From the NCBI RefSeq assembly GCF_000347635.1, contig NC_020514.1, forward strand, positions 1,674,001-1,738,000: a stretch of 64,000 nucleotides of DNA, given 5' to 3'. This stretch comes from Paraglaciecola psychrophila 170. Its GTDB lineage: Bacteria; Pseudomonadota; Gammaproteobacteria; Enterobacterales; Alteromonadaceae. The notes under the pieces are model-generated. The model was not told the DNA's origin. It did no database searches and saw only the letters and a program-made list of their open reading frames with translations. Positions 27,309 to 38,329 of the stretch are shown here, piece after piece (the first letter of the stretch is position 1; the number at the start of each line of letters is the position of its first letter). A program made the position numbers and the translations under genes.

Positions 27309-27845
27309 GTGTCCGCCGAATATATAAAATCGGTTATTAAAACCGTTCCTAATTACCCAAAACCTGGGATCATGTTTCGTGATGTGACCTCCGTTTTAGA
27401 AGATCACAAAGCCTACTCAGCCTCGATCGAACTCTTATTGAAGCATTATGCGCCAATGGGTTTTGATAAAGTCGCGGGTACCGAAGCTCGTGGATTTTTG
27501 TTTGGTGCACCTCTGGCTATAGAGTTAGGTATAGGATTTATTCCTGTGCGTAAGCCAAACAAACTTCCACGGGAAGTGATTAGCGAAAGTTACGAACTTG
27601 AATACGGTACAGATAGCTTAGAAATCCACCGAGATGCCGTTAAGCCTGGTGAAAAAGTATTGATGTTAGATGATTTATTGGCAACTGGCGGTACTATGGT
27701 TGCCACAGCTAATTTGATCAGGCGCCTAGGCGGTGTAGTTGAACACGCTGGTTTTGTTATTTCTTTACCTGCACTCGGTGGCGAGCAAAAGCTCACCGAT
27801 TGTGGCGTTACCAGTTTTTCTATTTGCGAATTCGACGGCGAGTAA
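27309..27845 (+). CDS. apt: Adenine phosphoribosyltransferase
   Basis: 178-residue purine salvage enzyme making AMP from adenine and [42 protein letters not shown] and the PRPP-binding loop [14 protein letters not shown] are all present. GTG start at 27309 with GGGAAAA upstream. It precedes dnaX by eight bases, the apt-dnaX-ybaB-recR order known from E. coli and relatives, so a shared transcript is likely. Confidence 0.97.
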   Translation: MSAEYIKSVIKTVPNYPKPGIMFRDVTSVLEDHKAYSASIELLLKHYAPMGFDKVAGTEARGFLFGAPLAIELGIGFIPVRKPNKLPREVISESYELEYGTDSLEIHRDAVKPGEKVLMLDDLLATGGTMVATANLIRRLGGVVEHAGFVISLPALGGEQKLTDCGVTSFSICEFDGE

Positions 27846-27853
27846 AAACGTAA

Positions 27854-30391
27854 ATGAGTTATCAAGTTTTAGCAAGGAAATGGCGACCTAACCGTTTTGG
27901 CGAGTTAGTTGGGCAAGAACATGTCGTTACCGCCATTTCTAATGCGCTTGATAACAATAGATTGCATCATGCTTATTTATTTACCGGTACGCGAGGTGTT
28001 GGCAAAACCACTATCGCCCGTATTTTTTCAAAAAGTTTAAATTGTGAACAAGGTTTAAGTGCTAAACCTTGTGGACAATGTAGTACCTGTAAAGAAATCG
28101 AAAATGGCAACTTTATTGATTTGCTTGAAATAGATGCCGCATCACGAACTAAGGTGGAAGATACCCGCGAGTTGCTTGACAACGTGCAATACAAACCCAG
28201 CCGTGGTCGCTTCAAAGTTTATTTGATCGATGAAGTCCACATGTTGTCAAAGCATAGTTTTAATGCTTTGTTGAAAACCCTTGAAGAGCCACCGCCTCAT
28301 GTAAAATTCTTATTGGCGACGACTGACCCACAAAAACTACCAGTAACGATTTTATCCCGCTGTTTACAATTTAATCTTAAGGCCTTGTCTCGCACACAAA
28401 TCAGCCAGCAATTAGATTTTGTACTGGGCGAAGAAGGCATTGTGTTTGATAAAGAAGCGCTTAACCAATTAGCTAGAGCTGCCCAAGGTAGTATGCGTGA
28501 TGCGTTAAGTCTGACCGACCAAGCCATTGCCCAAGGCAACGGTGTAGTGAGTTTGCAGATTGTCACAGATATGCTGGGCTTGATGGACAAAAATCAGGTG
28601 CTTAAGTTAGTTCACGCTATCGTACAAAAAGATAGTGCGGCGGTTATGCAACAAGTCGAGTTTATGGCTAATCAAGCACCAGACTATGGCTTGGTGCTGG
28701 CTGAAATTATGAGCTTGTTACACCAAATTGCCTTAACCCAATTTGTGCCTGACGCATGTAAATTAGAAACAATTTCAGCCAGAGCTATTTTTCAATTGGC
28801 TAAATCTGTGCCTGCTGAACAGATTCAATTACTATATCAAATTGCCCTAACAGGTAAAAAAGACTTACCCCATGCAGCTGATGCTAGAACAGGTCTAGAA
28901 ATGACCTTGTTGCGTATGTTGGCCTTCTGCCCTGATAATGTGAAAATGGAAGCGCTAGATATTGTTGCTTTAACTCCAAAGGTTGATGGGCGGTCACAAC
29001 AAGCTGCCATTCAGGAAACAAGTCAAACAAGCGACCATGTTAACTCAGCCTCGGTAGTGACTAAGCCTACCGCCCATGTTGCTGATGATGTGGTACATCA
29101 AAACCAGCCTTTACTTGAACCTGTTGCGGAGCGTTTGGAGCAAAACAGTTCTGTAGCTGCGGTGATAGCTGAAAACCAGTCGCCTGTGCAACAAGACGTC
29201 AGTACTGAGTCTTTATCTGAAATATTACCCGAGATTTCACCCGAAATTTCGCCCTTATCCCGACAAGAACAAACTGATGAGTTTGATGATGTTCTAACAA
29301 CAGCATCAGACATTGACTTATTTGCTCAACAGCAAGATATAATGGCGCAAGCAGCAGACTTTGGTCATCATCAGCCGAACGATTACGAACAATACCAGCC
29401 TGTTGCATTGGACGAGCGCCCGCATCAAGCATTTGATGTTGAGCATGAGCCAATCAACAATGAAAATCCTGGGATGCATACGCAGCCTACTGAGCAGCTT
29501 ACCGGTACAAAACCTACTACCTCGACAGCTGATTTAATAGCACTTCGCAATAAGCTTAAACAAAGACAACGTGATGGGGGGGAAGGGGCTGAACGAGTAA
29601 AAAAGTCTGAAAGTGCCAAGCCATTTAATTTAGCCGCGATCCGCAAGCAAAACCAAGAAGCTGCAAATCAGCCTGCTGCTACTTATGACGATAGGCAAAG
29701 TCAGGATATACCTGCAGCATCTGCTCCAGTATCTCAACTGCAAGTAACACCTCTTAGCGCAGGCCATGTAATAGATAACTCACCGCCTTGGCCGGTCGAA
29801 AACGAGTCACAATCTACAGCGGTAGTTGCACCGATGCCTTCAGCTGAGTTTACACACGTGCTTTCACCCTTGGTCAGCAGCCCTTTCTCAGTAGAAAAAA
29901 CGCTTCAGGAAGCAGAATACTTCGATTCTAGTGCTCATTTAGACGAAGAAAATGTTGGTGAAGTCACCCAAGAGATTTCTGCTTTTTTACCGAATAAACA
30001 AAAAGTCTTAAAAGCTTTACAAATTGATGGCTGGAGTCAATTAATTGAAGATATTCAAGTAACGGCTTTAACAAAACAATTGGCCTTGCACTCTTCTTTT
30101 AATCAGCAAGGCAACACAGTCAAATTGATTCTTTTAGAGACTAAAGTACATCTTATTTCTGAAACCGCACAGCAACAGCTTAAAGAGGCGCTGTGTTTAG
30201 CACTTAATAGTCCGATTGAGCTTGAAATCGAGCTAGGGCGACCCATTAACACTCCTTATGCTTTGCAATTAAAAGTTAACCAAGTGCGTCATGAATACGC
30301 GAGGGAAGTAGTGAAGAGTGATCCCGGCATCCAATTGTTACAAAAACAATTTGCTGCCAAGGTCGACGAACAAAGTATTCGAGCAAGATAG
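27854..30391 (+). CDS. dnaX: DNA polymerase III subunits tau/gamma
   Basis: 845-residue tau: clamp-loader ATPase. [20 protein letters not shown], Walker [10 protein letters not shown], a Cys zinc module ([16 protein letters not shown]), LIDEVHML and the sensor-1 region define domains I-III (about 1-370). A long low-complexity linker (about 370-680) is followed by domains IV-V that bind DnaB and the alpha subunit in known tau. A -1 frameshift signal at codons 582-584 should yield a 585-residue gamma. Longer than E. coli tau (643) because of the linker. Confidence 0.97.
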   Translation: MSYQVLARKWRPNRFGELVGQEHVVTAISNALDNNRLHHAYLFTGTRGVGKTTIARIFSKSLNCEQGLSAKPCGQCSTCKEIENGNFIDLLEIDAASRTKVEDTRELLDNVQYKPSRGRFKVYLIDEVHMLSKHSFNALLKTLEEPPPHVKFLLATTDPQKLPVTILSRCLQFNLKALSRTQISQQLDFVLGEEGIVFDKEALNQLARAAQGSMRDALSLTDQAIAQGNGVVSLQIVTDMLGLMDKNQVLKLVHAIVQKDSAAVMQQVEFMANQAPDYGLVLAEIMSLLHQIALTQFVPDACKLETISARAIFQLAKSVPAEQIQLLYQIALTGKKDLPHAADARTGLEMTLLRMLAFCPDNVKMEALDIVALTPKVDGRSQQAAIQETSQTSDHVNSASVVTKPTAHVADDVVHQNQPLLEPVAERLEQNSSVAAVIAENQSPVQQDVSTESLSEILPEISPEISPLSRQEQTDEFDDVLTTASDIDLFAQQQDIMAQAADFGHHQPNDYEQYQPVALDERPHQAFDVEHEPINNENPGMHTQPTEQLTGTKPTTSTADLIALRNKLKQRQRDGGEGAERVKKSESAKPFNLAAIRKQNQEAANQPAATYDDRQSQDIPAASAPVSQLQVTPLSAGHVIDNSPPWPVENESQSTAVVAPMPSAEFTHVLSPLVSSPFSVEKTLQEAEYFDSSAHLDEENVGEVTQEISAFLPNKQKVLKALQIDGWSQLIEDIQVTALTKQLALHSSFNQQGNTVKLILLETKVHLISETAQQQLKEALCLALNSPIELEIELGRPINTPYALQLKVNQVRHEYAREVVKSDPGIQLLQKQFAAKVDEQSIRAR
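29583..29610 (+). promoter_or_regulatory. Programmed -1 frameshift site in dnaX (gamma product)
   Basis: Slippery heptamer A AAA AAG at 29599-29605 in the correct phase (GTA AAA AAG). An internal Shine-Dalgarno-like AAGGGG (29583-29588) lies ten bases upstream, as in E. coli. After a -1 slip the ribosome reads GTC and then TGA (29608-29610), ending gamma with VKKV. A downstream stimulatory hairpin was not obvious. Confidence 0.82.
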
Positions 30392-30428
30392 CCTACTAAA
30401 ATTAGATTTTTTTAAAGAGAGACAGATT

Positions 30429-30755
30429 ATGATGAAAGGTGGAATGGGTAACATGATGAAGCAAGCGCAACAAATGCAAGAGCGCATGCAGAAAAATCAA
30501 GAAGAGTTAGCCAAAACAGAAGTCACTGGTGAGTCTGGTGCGGGTTTGGTTAAAGTTACAATGACGTGCAGTCATGCCGTACGTAGAGTTGATATCGATT
30601 CCAGCCTGATGGAAGAAGATAAAGAAATGATCGAAGATTTGGTTGCCGCGGCCTTTAATGACGGCGTTAGACGTGTACAAGAAACCACCAAAGAAAAAAT
30701 GGCCGACGTAACTGGCGGTATGCCTTTACCTCCTGGCTTTAAGATGCCTTTTTAA
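30429..30755 (+). CDS. ybaB: YbaB/EbfC family nucleoid-associated protein
   Basis: 108 residues; small dimeric DNA-binding protein. [20 protein letters not shown], then [30 protein letters not shown] and the end LPPGFKMPF agree with E. coli YbaB throughout. The start is ATG 30429 (a second ATG follows directly); the frame open from 30318 overlaps dnaX and is not conserved. Sits between dnaX and recR as usual. Confidence 0.97.
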   Translation: MMKGGMGNMMKQAQQMQERMQKNQEELAKTEVTGESGAGLVKVTMTCSHAVRRVDIDSSLMEEDKEMIEDLVAAAFNDGVRRVQETTKEKMADVTGGMPLPPGFKMPF

Positions 30756-30816
30756 GGCTTTAGCTACTAGCTTAAATAACCACAAAATAATAATAAACCA
30801 GAGATGTAGGTGATGG

Positions 30817-31416
30817 ATGCAGTTTAGCCCCTTAATTAAAGAATTGATTGATGCATTTAAAATACTGCCAGGAGTAGGGCCAAAGAGTGCTCAACGTATG
30901 GCGTTTCATCTGTTAGAGCGAAATCGTCAAGGGGCGCTGCAGTTAAGTCATGTGTTGCACAATGCTATGGAACACGTTAAACATTGTGAGCAATGCCGTA
31001 CCTTTTGTGAAAACAAGTTATGTGAAATTTGCGCTAACCCCAAGCGTCAAGAAAACCAAACTTTATGTATTGTGGAATCGCCGCAAGATATGTTGGCAGT
31101 TGAGCAAACATCAGAGTTTAAAGGCCGTTATTTTGTATTGATGGGGCATTTATCGCCAATAGATGGGATTGGTCCGGCGGAAATTGGTTTAGAGCAGTTA
31201 TCGCAGATACTTGAGAACGACGATATTACAGAAGTGATTTTAGCAACCAATCCAACTGTTGAGGGTGAAGCGACCGCACATTACATCGCGCAAATGTGTA
31301 AGACACAAACTATCAAAGCTAGCCGTATAGCTCATGGAGTCCCTGTCGGTGGTGAGTTAGAATTTATTGATGGTAATACTCTCACTCACGCTTTTAATGG
31401 TCGCAGAGACATTTAA
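30817..31416 (+). CDS. recR: Recombination mediator protein RecR
   Basis: 199 residues. Helix-hairpin-helix at the start ([18 protein letters not shown]), the four-Cys zinc finger [16 protein letters not shown], and a Toprim domain ([29 protein letters not shown]), with the late [16 protein letters not shown]. Works with RecF/RecO to load RecA at gaps. AGGTGATGG supports the ATG at 30817. Last gene of the apt-dnaX-ybaB-recR cluster. Confidence 0.97.
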   Translation: MQFSPLIKELIDAFKILPGVGPKSAQRMAFHLLERNRQGALQLSHVLHNAMEHVKHCEQCRTFCENKLCEICANPKRQENQTLCIVESPQDMLAVEQTSEFKGRYFVLMGHLSPIDGIGPAEIGLEQLSQILENDDITEVILATNPTVEGEATAHYIAQMCKTQTIKASRIAHGVPVGGELEFIDGNTLTHAFNGRRDI

Positions 31417-31419
31417 GCG

Positions 31420-33356
31420 TTACTTAGTTAGAAACTCAGATAGATAATAATCCAGTGGTTCTGGTCTGCCATGGAAATACCCTTGTTGTAAGTTGAATCC
31501 AAGACTGTGTAACAGTGATGCCTGACCTTTTGTTTCAATACCTTCAATTAAACTTTTCATGTTCAGTGAACTCAGCAGTGTTTGAATGCACTCTAGGGCA
31601 ACAGTATTATTTTCTGTTTGATTTAAAAATGCCCTATCAACTTTTACAACAGAGGCGGGTATGGCATGTAAATAGGCTAAAGAAGAATAACCAGTTCCGA
31701 AATCATCAATACTCAACTTAATCCCTTGTTTGGTCATTTGATTGGCAGGAGATTCAGCGGCATCAATATAGGTCAATAATACGCTTTCTGTCAGCTCAAT
31801 AGTTAGATCCGCAGGTTGCAAATTATAGCGTTTCAATAGCGAGAAGACATAATTACCAAGATTTGGCTCTGATATATGTAAGCCTGAAATATTGACGGCC
31901 ATAGTGATATGTTGACCAATTATTTGTTTGAAAGTGAGTAGGTCTTTCAGGGCACGGTTGAGGACCCAATTTTCAATATCACGGATCAGTCCCGTTTTTT
32001 CTGCCACGTCAATCACCTCTTGCGGGTTGGTATTACCCAGGTCTGGATTATACCATCGCAGTAATGCTTCAAAAGAGGTAATTTGATCGGTGGTTATATC
32101 AATTATGGGTTGATAATGTAGGGACAATTCATTGTTTCTTTCAGCTAAAGATAAATTTTGTGCTAGATCACTAAGGCGTTTTAAGCTTTTTTCCATGCAA
32201 AATTGATATTCGTTCCATCTTTTTTTACCTGATTTTTTGGCTTCATACATGGCAGCATCTGCGCACATGATCAAATGTTCAATATCATTAGCGTTATCAG
32301 GAAAATGCGACAAACCTATGCTAGCAGATAACAATATTGGGTTTTGCTGAGTGTCTAGGTAGGGCATTGAAATAGACTCAATTATTTGGTTCAATAAATC
32401 AACTAACTCCTGTTCTGGTAAGTCTTCGTAAACGACAAAAAAAATTCATCCCCACCGAACCTACACAGTGTTGCTGTGGGTAAACTATTTTTTCGCAGTC
32501 TGTTGGCGACTTCACACAAAATGATGTCGCCGGTACCATGTCCCAAAGAGTCGTTTACCATCTTAAAACCGTCTAAGTCGATATATAACAAGGTAAGGAG
32601 AGTATTCGCTTCCACACTGTTTTGTAACGCATGGGTTAGGCCGCGTCGATTAAATAAGCCGGTAAGAGGGTCAGTCGAAGCTTGCTGTTGTAAGACTTGC
32701 TCAGTAGTCTTGCGTTCATGGATATCATAATGATGCAGTAATATAGTGGTGCTGCCTTCCTGATGTTGCGAATTGTCAGCAAACAGGTGATACCAAGTTT
32801 CACCTTGTGGTGTATTCATCAACACATCTGCTTCAAAACGTATTCCTTGATTAATACTTTTAAAGATATTTTGTAGTATGTTTGGATCGCACATTAACGT
32901 CTCTAAATGTGTCACTTGATGTCCAAAATTTTTAATGAAAGGTGGGTTGCCACTTATAAACTCGCCGCTAATTGAATAACTAGAAACGATAGTTGTGGCG
33001 CTAAACGGTGCACTTATGTGCTGCATATTAGCTGTTGTTGCTTCAACCAACATAGCCATTCTGCCATCAGCTAATATATAACCAGAAAATTGGCAAAATG
33101 CTTGGGTATCTTCGCCTTTTGGGGTGAAAGACCAATTTTCTTGAATCACTTGATTTTGTTTAAATGCTTGCTGATATTGAATGAGGGTGTTTTTTACTGC
33201 TGCAGATAATCCTGTTTTTAAGTCTCTTTCTTTTAGGGTTACTACAGACGGGGAATCTCATAATTTCAGAGCTGCCTGATTTGCCCAAACAATACTGAAG
33301 TGCTCAATATCATAAATCCAGATGGCAGTTTGCAACTCGTTTAACTCTATTGGCAT
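31420..33356 (-). pseudogene. PAS-GGDEF-EAL cyclic-di-GMP protein gene, disrupted twice
   Basis: Reading from ATG 33356: a PAS-like start (TAIWIYDIEHFSIVWANQAA), then TGA at 33258-33260 where the family usually has Trp (ALKL-stop-DSPSV), then continuous frame with a second sensor region, GGDEF core (ASTDPLTGLFNRRG, CRFGGDEFF). Directly after GGDEFF an 8-base A tract on the + strand (32437-32444) puts the rest out of frame; one more base restores FVVYEDLPEQELVDLLNQII and the rest of the cyclase. The C-terminal EAL domain appears complete in residues (FEALLRW, ELTESVLL, DDFGTGYSSLAYL). Nonsense plus frameshift point to a pseudogene; the tract could also be phase-variable. Confidence 0.87.
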
Positions 33357-33463
33357 GAAACCTCACTAACTTTATTGCAGCCACAATGGCTGAACACGAC
33401 TATTATATTGTAAATCACTGAAGCTTGTTTAATAGTCAAATTAAAACAAATTAAGAAATCATC

Positions 33464-33492
33464 CTTGAAAACAAACTAAGCAACCTCATTTA
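33464..33492 (+). promoter_or_regulatory. Sigma-32 heat-shock promoter of htpG
   Basis: CTTGAAA (33464-33470), 13-base spacer, CCTCATTTA (33484-33492), close to the sigma-32 consensus CTTGAAA-N(11-16)-CCCCATnT. It lies about 45 bases upstream of the htpG start, as expected for a heat-shock chaperone. Confidence 0.75.
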
Positions 33493-33535
33493 CTAGTCAT
33501 CTTTTATGTAACCACAACTCAGGAGACACTTGGCT

Positions 33536-35458
33536 ATGGCTGAATCAGCCCATCAAGAAACTCATGGATTTCAAACTGAAGTAAAACAATTACTTCAGTT
33601 GATGATCCATTCGCTTTACTCAAACAAAGAAATTTTCTTACGTGAATTAGTATCCAACGCGGCTGATGCTGCAGACAAATTACGCTTTAAAGCTCTGTCT
33701 AACGACAGTCTTTACGAGGGTGATGGGGATTTGCAGGTCAAACTCAGTATCGATAAAGACGCTGGCACTATAACTATTACCGACAACGGTATAGGTATGA
33801 ATAAAGCCGATGTGATTGAACACCTTGGTACTATCGCTAAGTCAGGTACCAAAGAATTTTTTGGTAAATTATCTGGTGACGATGCCAAAGATTCACAGCT
33901 TATTGGTCAATTCGGTGTTGGTTTTTACTCCGCTTTTATTGTTGCTGATAAAGTCACAGTTTGCACCCGTGCTGCAGGCGATGACAAAGCGCAAGGTGCA
34001 CAGTGGGAGTCTGCAGGTGAAGGTGAGTTTACAATTGCCGATATTGAAAAAGCTGAGCGCGGTACCGAAATTACGCTTCATTTAAAAGAAGAAGAAAAAG
34101 AATTTTTAGATGATTGGCGTTTACGTTCAATCGTCAGTAAATATTCTGATCACATCAGCATTCCAGTAAAAATGTTTAAGGAAGAAGAGCCTGAGCGTGA
34201 TGGTCCTGATGATACTAAAATACCTGCCGTACCGGGGTTTTGGGAATCAGTGAACAAAGCGACTGCACTTTGGACGCGTGATAAGTCTGAAGTAAGCGAA
34301 GACGAATACAAAGAATTCTACAAGCACATATCCCACGACTTCAGTGATCCAATGACTTGGTCACATAATAAAGTTGAAGGCAAAACTGAATACACTAGTT
34401 TACTGTATATTCCAAGCAAAGCACCTTTTGATATGTGGAACCGTGATCATAAACACGGGCTTAAACTGTATGTGCAACGCGTATTTATTATGGATGACGC
34501 AGAACAAATGTTGCCAACCTACCTGCGTTTTGTGAAAGGTTTGTTGGACTCAAATGATTTACCACTGAATGTGTCTCGTGAAATTTTACAAGACAATAAA
34601 GTGACGCAAGCTATGCGCCAAGGTTGTACTAAACGCGTATTACAGATGCTTGAAAAAATTGCCAAAAATGATGCTGAAAAGTATCAAGTATTTTGGGCTG
34701 AGTTTGGTAATGCATTAAAAGAAGGCCCTGCTGAAGACTTCGCCAATAAAGAAAAAATTGCTGGTTTGATGCGTTTTGCCTCAACCCATACTGATTCTGA
34801 AGCACAAACAGTCTCGCTTGCTGATTACATTAGTCGTATGCAAGAAAAGCAAGAAAAAATCTACTACATCACAGCTGATAGTTATCAGGCTGCTAAGTCT
34901 AGCCCACACCTAGAAATCTTCCGTAAGAAAGGTATTGAAGTGTTGTTAATGTCCGACCGTGTAGACGAATGGCTAATGTCTCACCTGACTGATTTTGCTG
35001 AAAAATCCTTTCAATCTATCACCCATGGTGCATTAGATTTAGGTGACTTAGAGGACGAAGAGAGTAAAAAAGCCCTAGAAGAAGCAGAAAAGCAAGTTGA
35101 AGGCCTAGCTGAACGTGTAAAAGCTGCGTTAGGTGACAAGGTGAAAGATGTTAAATTCACTCATCGCCTTACTAATTCTCCAGCTTGTATTGTTGCTGAC
35201 GAGCAAGGTATGACCACGCAAATGATTAAACTGATGCAAGCCGCAGGTCAGCCAGTACCTGAAGCGCAGTATCACTTTGAACTAAACCCTGAACACGAGC
35301 TAGTTAAACTATTAGCTGATGTGCATGATGAGGAGCAGTTTGCACAATGGACAGGCGTGTTGTTCGACCAAGCGGCGCTATCTGAACAAGGTAGTTTAAA
35401 AGACCCAGCAAGCTTTGTGCAGAATTTAAACAAGCTACTAGCTAGCTTGGCAAAATAA
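33536..35458 (+). CDS. htpG: Molecular chaperone HtpG (Hsp90)
   Basis: 640 residues. GHKL ATPase domain with [31 protein letters not shown] and [11 protein letters not shown]; middle domain with [11 protein letters not shown] and [11 protein letters not shown]-terminal dimerisation domain. The ATG at 33536 is ten bases from AGGAG; the TTG at 33530 is a weaker choice. Cytosolic ATP-dependent chaperone under a sigma-32 promoter, ending at a strong terminator. Confidence 0.98.
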   Translation: MAESAHQETHGFQTEVKQLLQLMIHSLYSNKEIFLRELVSNAADAADKLRFKALSNDSLYEGDGDLQVKLSIDKDAGTITITDNGIGMNKADVIEHLGTIAKSGTKEFFGKLSGDDAKDSQLIGQFGVGFYSAFIVADKVTVCTRAAGDDKAQGAQWESAGEGEFTIADIEKAERGTEITLHLKEEEKEFLDDWRLRSIVSKYSDHISIPVKMFKEEEPERDGPDDTKIPAVPGFWESVNKATALWTRDKSEVSEDEYKEFYKHISHDFSDPMTWSHNKVEGKTEYTSLLYIPSKAPFDMWNRDHKHGLKLYVQRVFIMDDAEQMLPTYLRFVKGLLDSNDLPLNVSREILQDNKVTQAMRQGCTKRVLQMLEKIAKNDAEKYQVFWAEFGNALKEGPAEDFANKEKIAGLMRFASTHTDSEAQTVSLADYISRMQEKQEKIYYITADSYQAAKSSPHLEIFRKKGIEVLLMSDRVDEWLMSHLTDFAEKSFQSITHGALDLGDLEDEESKKALEEAEKQVEGLAERVKAALGDKVKDVKFTHRLTNSPACIVADEQGMTTQMIKLMQAAGQPVPEAQYHFELNPEHELVKLLADVHDEEQFAQWTGVLFDQAALSEQGSLKDPASFVQNLNKLLASLAK

Positions 35459-35485
35459 ACAATAAATAGCAGTAGTTTGCTAACT

Positions 35486-35511
35486 AAAAACGGGCTTAGA
35501 TGCCCGTTTTT
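35486..35511 (+). terminator. Rho-independent terminator after htpG
   Basis: Perfect 10-base stem AAAAACGGGC / GCCCGTTTTT with a 6-base loop and following T-rich stretch, 28 bases after the htpG stop. Confidence 0.92.
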
Positions 35512-35621
35512 GTTTTAAATAGGTAAAAGTGGGTTTATTAAGACCTTTGTCGCATATGCAGGGCTTAATATTCTTGTAACATTAAAGTCGAATGTGTAAG
35601 GTTGCGGCTTTAATTTTTTAA

Positions 35622-36293
<672 letters not shown>

Positions 36294-36318
36294 GTTACAC
36301 CTTTATAATATTGATTGA

Positions 36319-36343
36319 AGCCCGCGTTTAGTGGGTTTTTTTT
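36319..36343 (+). terminator. Rho-independent terminator after adk
   Basis: Stem CCCGC / GTGGG (one wobble), flanked by AAG, 5-base loop, followed by eight T. Also overlaps the false upstream extension of the MAPEG reading frame. Confidence 0.85.
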
Positions 36344-36368
36344 GCAAACTTTTTTTTGGAGATATTGC

Positions 36369-36758
36369 ATGCACACACCAATTACTGCTTTTTATGCAGG
36401 GCTGTTGGGAATCTTGTTTTTCTATTATTCGGCATTGGTTGTTAAAGGGCGCTTAGAGAAAAAAATCCCTCTTGGCGATGGAGGCGACCACCACTTCCAA
36501 CAAGTGATCCGTGCCCACGGAAATTTTAGTGAATACACGCCTATTGTGCTTATCTTGCTTTTTATTGCCGAAGTAAACCTTAGTCATCCTATTGTTTTAC
36601 ACTTAGCCGGTAGTGCGCTGTTATCTGGACGGTTTTTACATGCCTTTGGTATGCGTCGCCACTCGGGATCAAGTTGGCAGAGAGCGTCAGGAATATTGTT
36701 GACTTTTGCCTCACTGTTCACGTTATCAGTAGTGAACATCTTAATTTTATACCGCTAG
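36369..36758 (+). CDS. MAPEG family membrane protein
   Basis: 129 residues with four hydrophobic helices. The family-defining middle section is RAHGNFSEYTPIVLILLFIAE; GRFLHAFGMRR follows. Bacterial MAPEG members are glutathione-dependent or of unknown activity. I start at ATG 36369 with GGAG about seven bases upstream; the open frame from 36315 runs through the adk terminator and is rejected. Ends at a bidirectional terminator shared with the small heat-shock gene. Confidence 0.92.
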   Translation: MHTPITAFYAGLLGILFFYYSALVVKGRLEKKIPLGDGGDHHFQQVIRAHGNFSEYTPIVLILLFIAEVNLSHPIVLHLAGSALLSGRFLHAFGMRRHSGSSWQRASGILLTFASLFTLSVVNILILYR

Positions 36759-36773
36759 GTAAATTTATTATTC

Positions 36774-36806
36774 AAAATAACGGCGCTCACTAGGCGCCGT
36801 TATTTT
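36774..36806. terminator. Bidirectional terminator
   Basis: AAAATAACGGCGC (36774-36786) pairs without mismatch with GCGCCGTTATTTT (36794-36806), 7-base loop, A/T-rich outer arms on both sides. It separates the convergent MAPEG and small heat-shock genes and can serve both. Confidence 0.88.
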
Positions 36807-36836
36807 CACACATTTGTACAGGGAGTGTTTTGAAGC

Positions 36837-37298
36837 TTATTCGTTATTTTCGATAAGCTTACTGCCAATCTCTATTTTTCTGGGCTTCTTCGATTCTGGT
36901 ACTACACGCTCTAAATCAACATGTAATAAACCATTTTCTAAGTCAGCAGCCAATACTTTAACGTGGTCTCCTAATTGGAATTTACGCTCAAAGCTACGCT
37001 CTGATATACCCTTGTGTAGAAATTTCCGCTCTTCTTTACCGGAAGAATCATTGTTTTCTTTTACTGCCTTAGTACCTATTACCTGTAAGGTGTTTTCTTG
37101 CACTTCGATGCTCACTTCATCTTTAGAAAATCCTGCAACAGCCATGGTAATTCGGTATTTATCCTCGGCTAATAACTCAATATTGTATGGAGGGTAGGCC
37201 GTTTGTTTTTCATTTTTAGAAGCCGTATCAATCATTGAAGCTAGGTGGTCAAAACCAATAAAAGAACGGTAAAGTGGAGATAAGTCGATGTTACGCAT
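36837..37298 (-). CDS. Small heat-shock protein (Hsp20/IbpA family)
   Basis: 153-residue alpha-crystallin protein holding unfolded proteins. The N-terminus MRNIDLSPLYRSFIGFDHLA matches IbpA/IbpB; the alpha-crystallin domain covers about 36-130 (YPPYNIELLAEDKYRITMAV; FLHKGISERSFERKFQL; LENGLLHVDLERVVPE), followed by a KPRKIEI tail with the IxI motif. AAGGA precedes the ATG but is buried in a ROSE-like hairpin, and a sigma-32-like promoter lies about 180 bases upstream, so both transcription and translation are probably heat-controlled. Confidence 0.95.
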   Translation of the reverse strand: MRNIDLSPLYRSFIGFDHLASMIDTASKNEKQTAYPPYNIELLAEDKYRITMAVAGFSKDEVSIEVQENTLQVIGTKAVKENNDSSGKEERKFLHKGISERSFERKFQLGDHVKVLAADLENGLLHVDLERVVPESKKPRKIEIGSKLIENNE

Positions 37299-37302
37299 TA
37301 TG

Positions 37303-37328
37303 TATATCCTTGTAAATTAAGCAATATA
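37303..37328 (-). promoter_or_regulatory. ROSE-like RNA thermometer at the small heat-shock gene start
   Basis: On the mRNA, TATATTGCTT pairs with AAGGATATA around the ribosome site: U-A/A-U pairs, then U-G, a bulged G, C-G and two U-A pairs, loop AATTTAC. The TTGCT opposite AAGGA with an unpaired G is the hallmark of ROSE elements in ibp genes. The roughly 170-base leader also has an upstream long hairpin (37408-37433), fitting the multi-hairpin ROSE layout. Confidence 0.7.
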
Positions 37329-37475
37329 AAGTTTAAGTTGCCCCTAAAGTCGGCGGCATTTTTGGTATGGATTTCCTATCACCAACCCATTGTGGGTGCA
37401 TTAACTAAATTTAGTTAGTGCATCACAAACAAGTCCTATGTTTGTATGTCAACCCTTGCGGCGTCGACCAAATAT

Positions 37476-37502
37476 ATATGTAGCTGACAAAATGTTTTTC
37501 AA
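37476..37502 (-). promoter_or_regulatory. Sigma-32-like promoter of the small heat-shock gene
   Basis: On the reverse strand TTGAAA (37502-37497), 13-base spacer, CTACATAT (37483-37476), similar to CTTGAAA...CCCCATAT. The spacer equals that of the htpG promoter. The -10 departs from consensus at two positions. Confidence 0.5.
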
Positions 37503-37505
37503 TGA

Positions 37506-37537
37506 TAAGATTTAAATAAACGTTTATTTAAATCTTA
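37506..37537. repeat. Perfect 32-bp palindrome
   Basis: Left half TAAGATTTAAATAAAC (37506-37521) and right half (37522-37537) are exact reverse complements with no spacer. It lies at the 3' end of the racemase pseudogene, just upstream of the heat-shock promoter. Confidence 0.85.
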
Positions 37538-37539
37538 AC

Positions 37540-38189
37540 TTATTGAAATGAAAAAGAAATAAAATGGAATTTTTTTGATTCTGCTGCTACTAATGCATGG
37601 ATACGGGTAGTGTCATAAAGTGTGCTTGTAGTGTCGTTTTCATGCACTGATAAACCTATCTTTATGCAGGCTAAAATGAACTCTTGAGCGCCTCTTTGCA
37701 TCAAGTTTTGAATGACATGTAAAAGTTGACTGTAGGAGTTTTTGTCCACGATGCCAAGCATAATTCTTGGTAAATAACGTGATGAATAACCCCTTGTTCG
37801 AAATCAATGGGAATCAACACATTAATGGCAAATTTAACGTTCAATCTAGTTTTGTAAAAACCCTGTTGCATCAGCAATATGCAGCAGGGAGATACTGACA
37901 GCATCAGACACCTGTGATGCCATCTTGTGCATAGTGTTGGTGCAAATTAGAAAAAAAAACCGCTCCTGCAGCCTCAAGCGATTTAGCGGAATCGCTTAAA
38001 ATACTTGCCGTTTTCTGCCAATCACCCTGATGATGCAAAGCTTCTATTTCTGCGAAGTCTAGGCTCACTAATACTAGTTTAGCAGAATGTAAACCACCTA
38101 ATTGCTGTTTAACCTTGGTTAAATAATTGATAGTAGCTAGCTGTAGACTTCCATCACATGCTACCGATTAGTCCAATAGTTTTCATCAT
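37540..38189 (-). pseudogene. Aspartate/glutamate racemase (YgeA-like) pseudogene
   Basis: From ATG 38189 the frame starts MMKTIGLIGSM, then an in-frame stop where racemases have GGMSWEST, then WKSTASYYQLFNQG. Other fragments follow in different frames: QQLGGLHSAKLVLVSLDFAE, EALHHQGDWQKTASILSDSA, TNTMHKMASQVSDAVS, VIHHVIYQELCLA, and LMQRGAQEFILACIKIGLSV with YDTTRIHALVAAESKKF. Catalytic TNTMH survives, but the second catalytic Cys region reads ILACIKIGL instead of ILGCTEIGL. At least one stop and several frame changes make this a dead gene. Confidence 0.88.
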
Positions 38190-38329
38190 TGTATTCACAT
38201 CAACTTAAACAAAGACTCGGAGATTATAGTGTTTAATAGGCAAAAAAAAATCGCAATTAAGCTGGTATAAAGTATACATTGGGAACTTCAAATTTATACC
38301 TGTGGTAAATAGAATTAGATTAACTTAGA

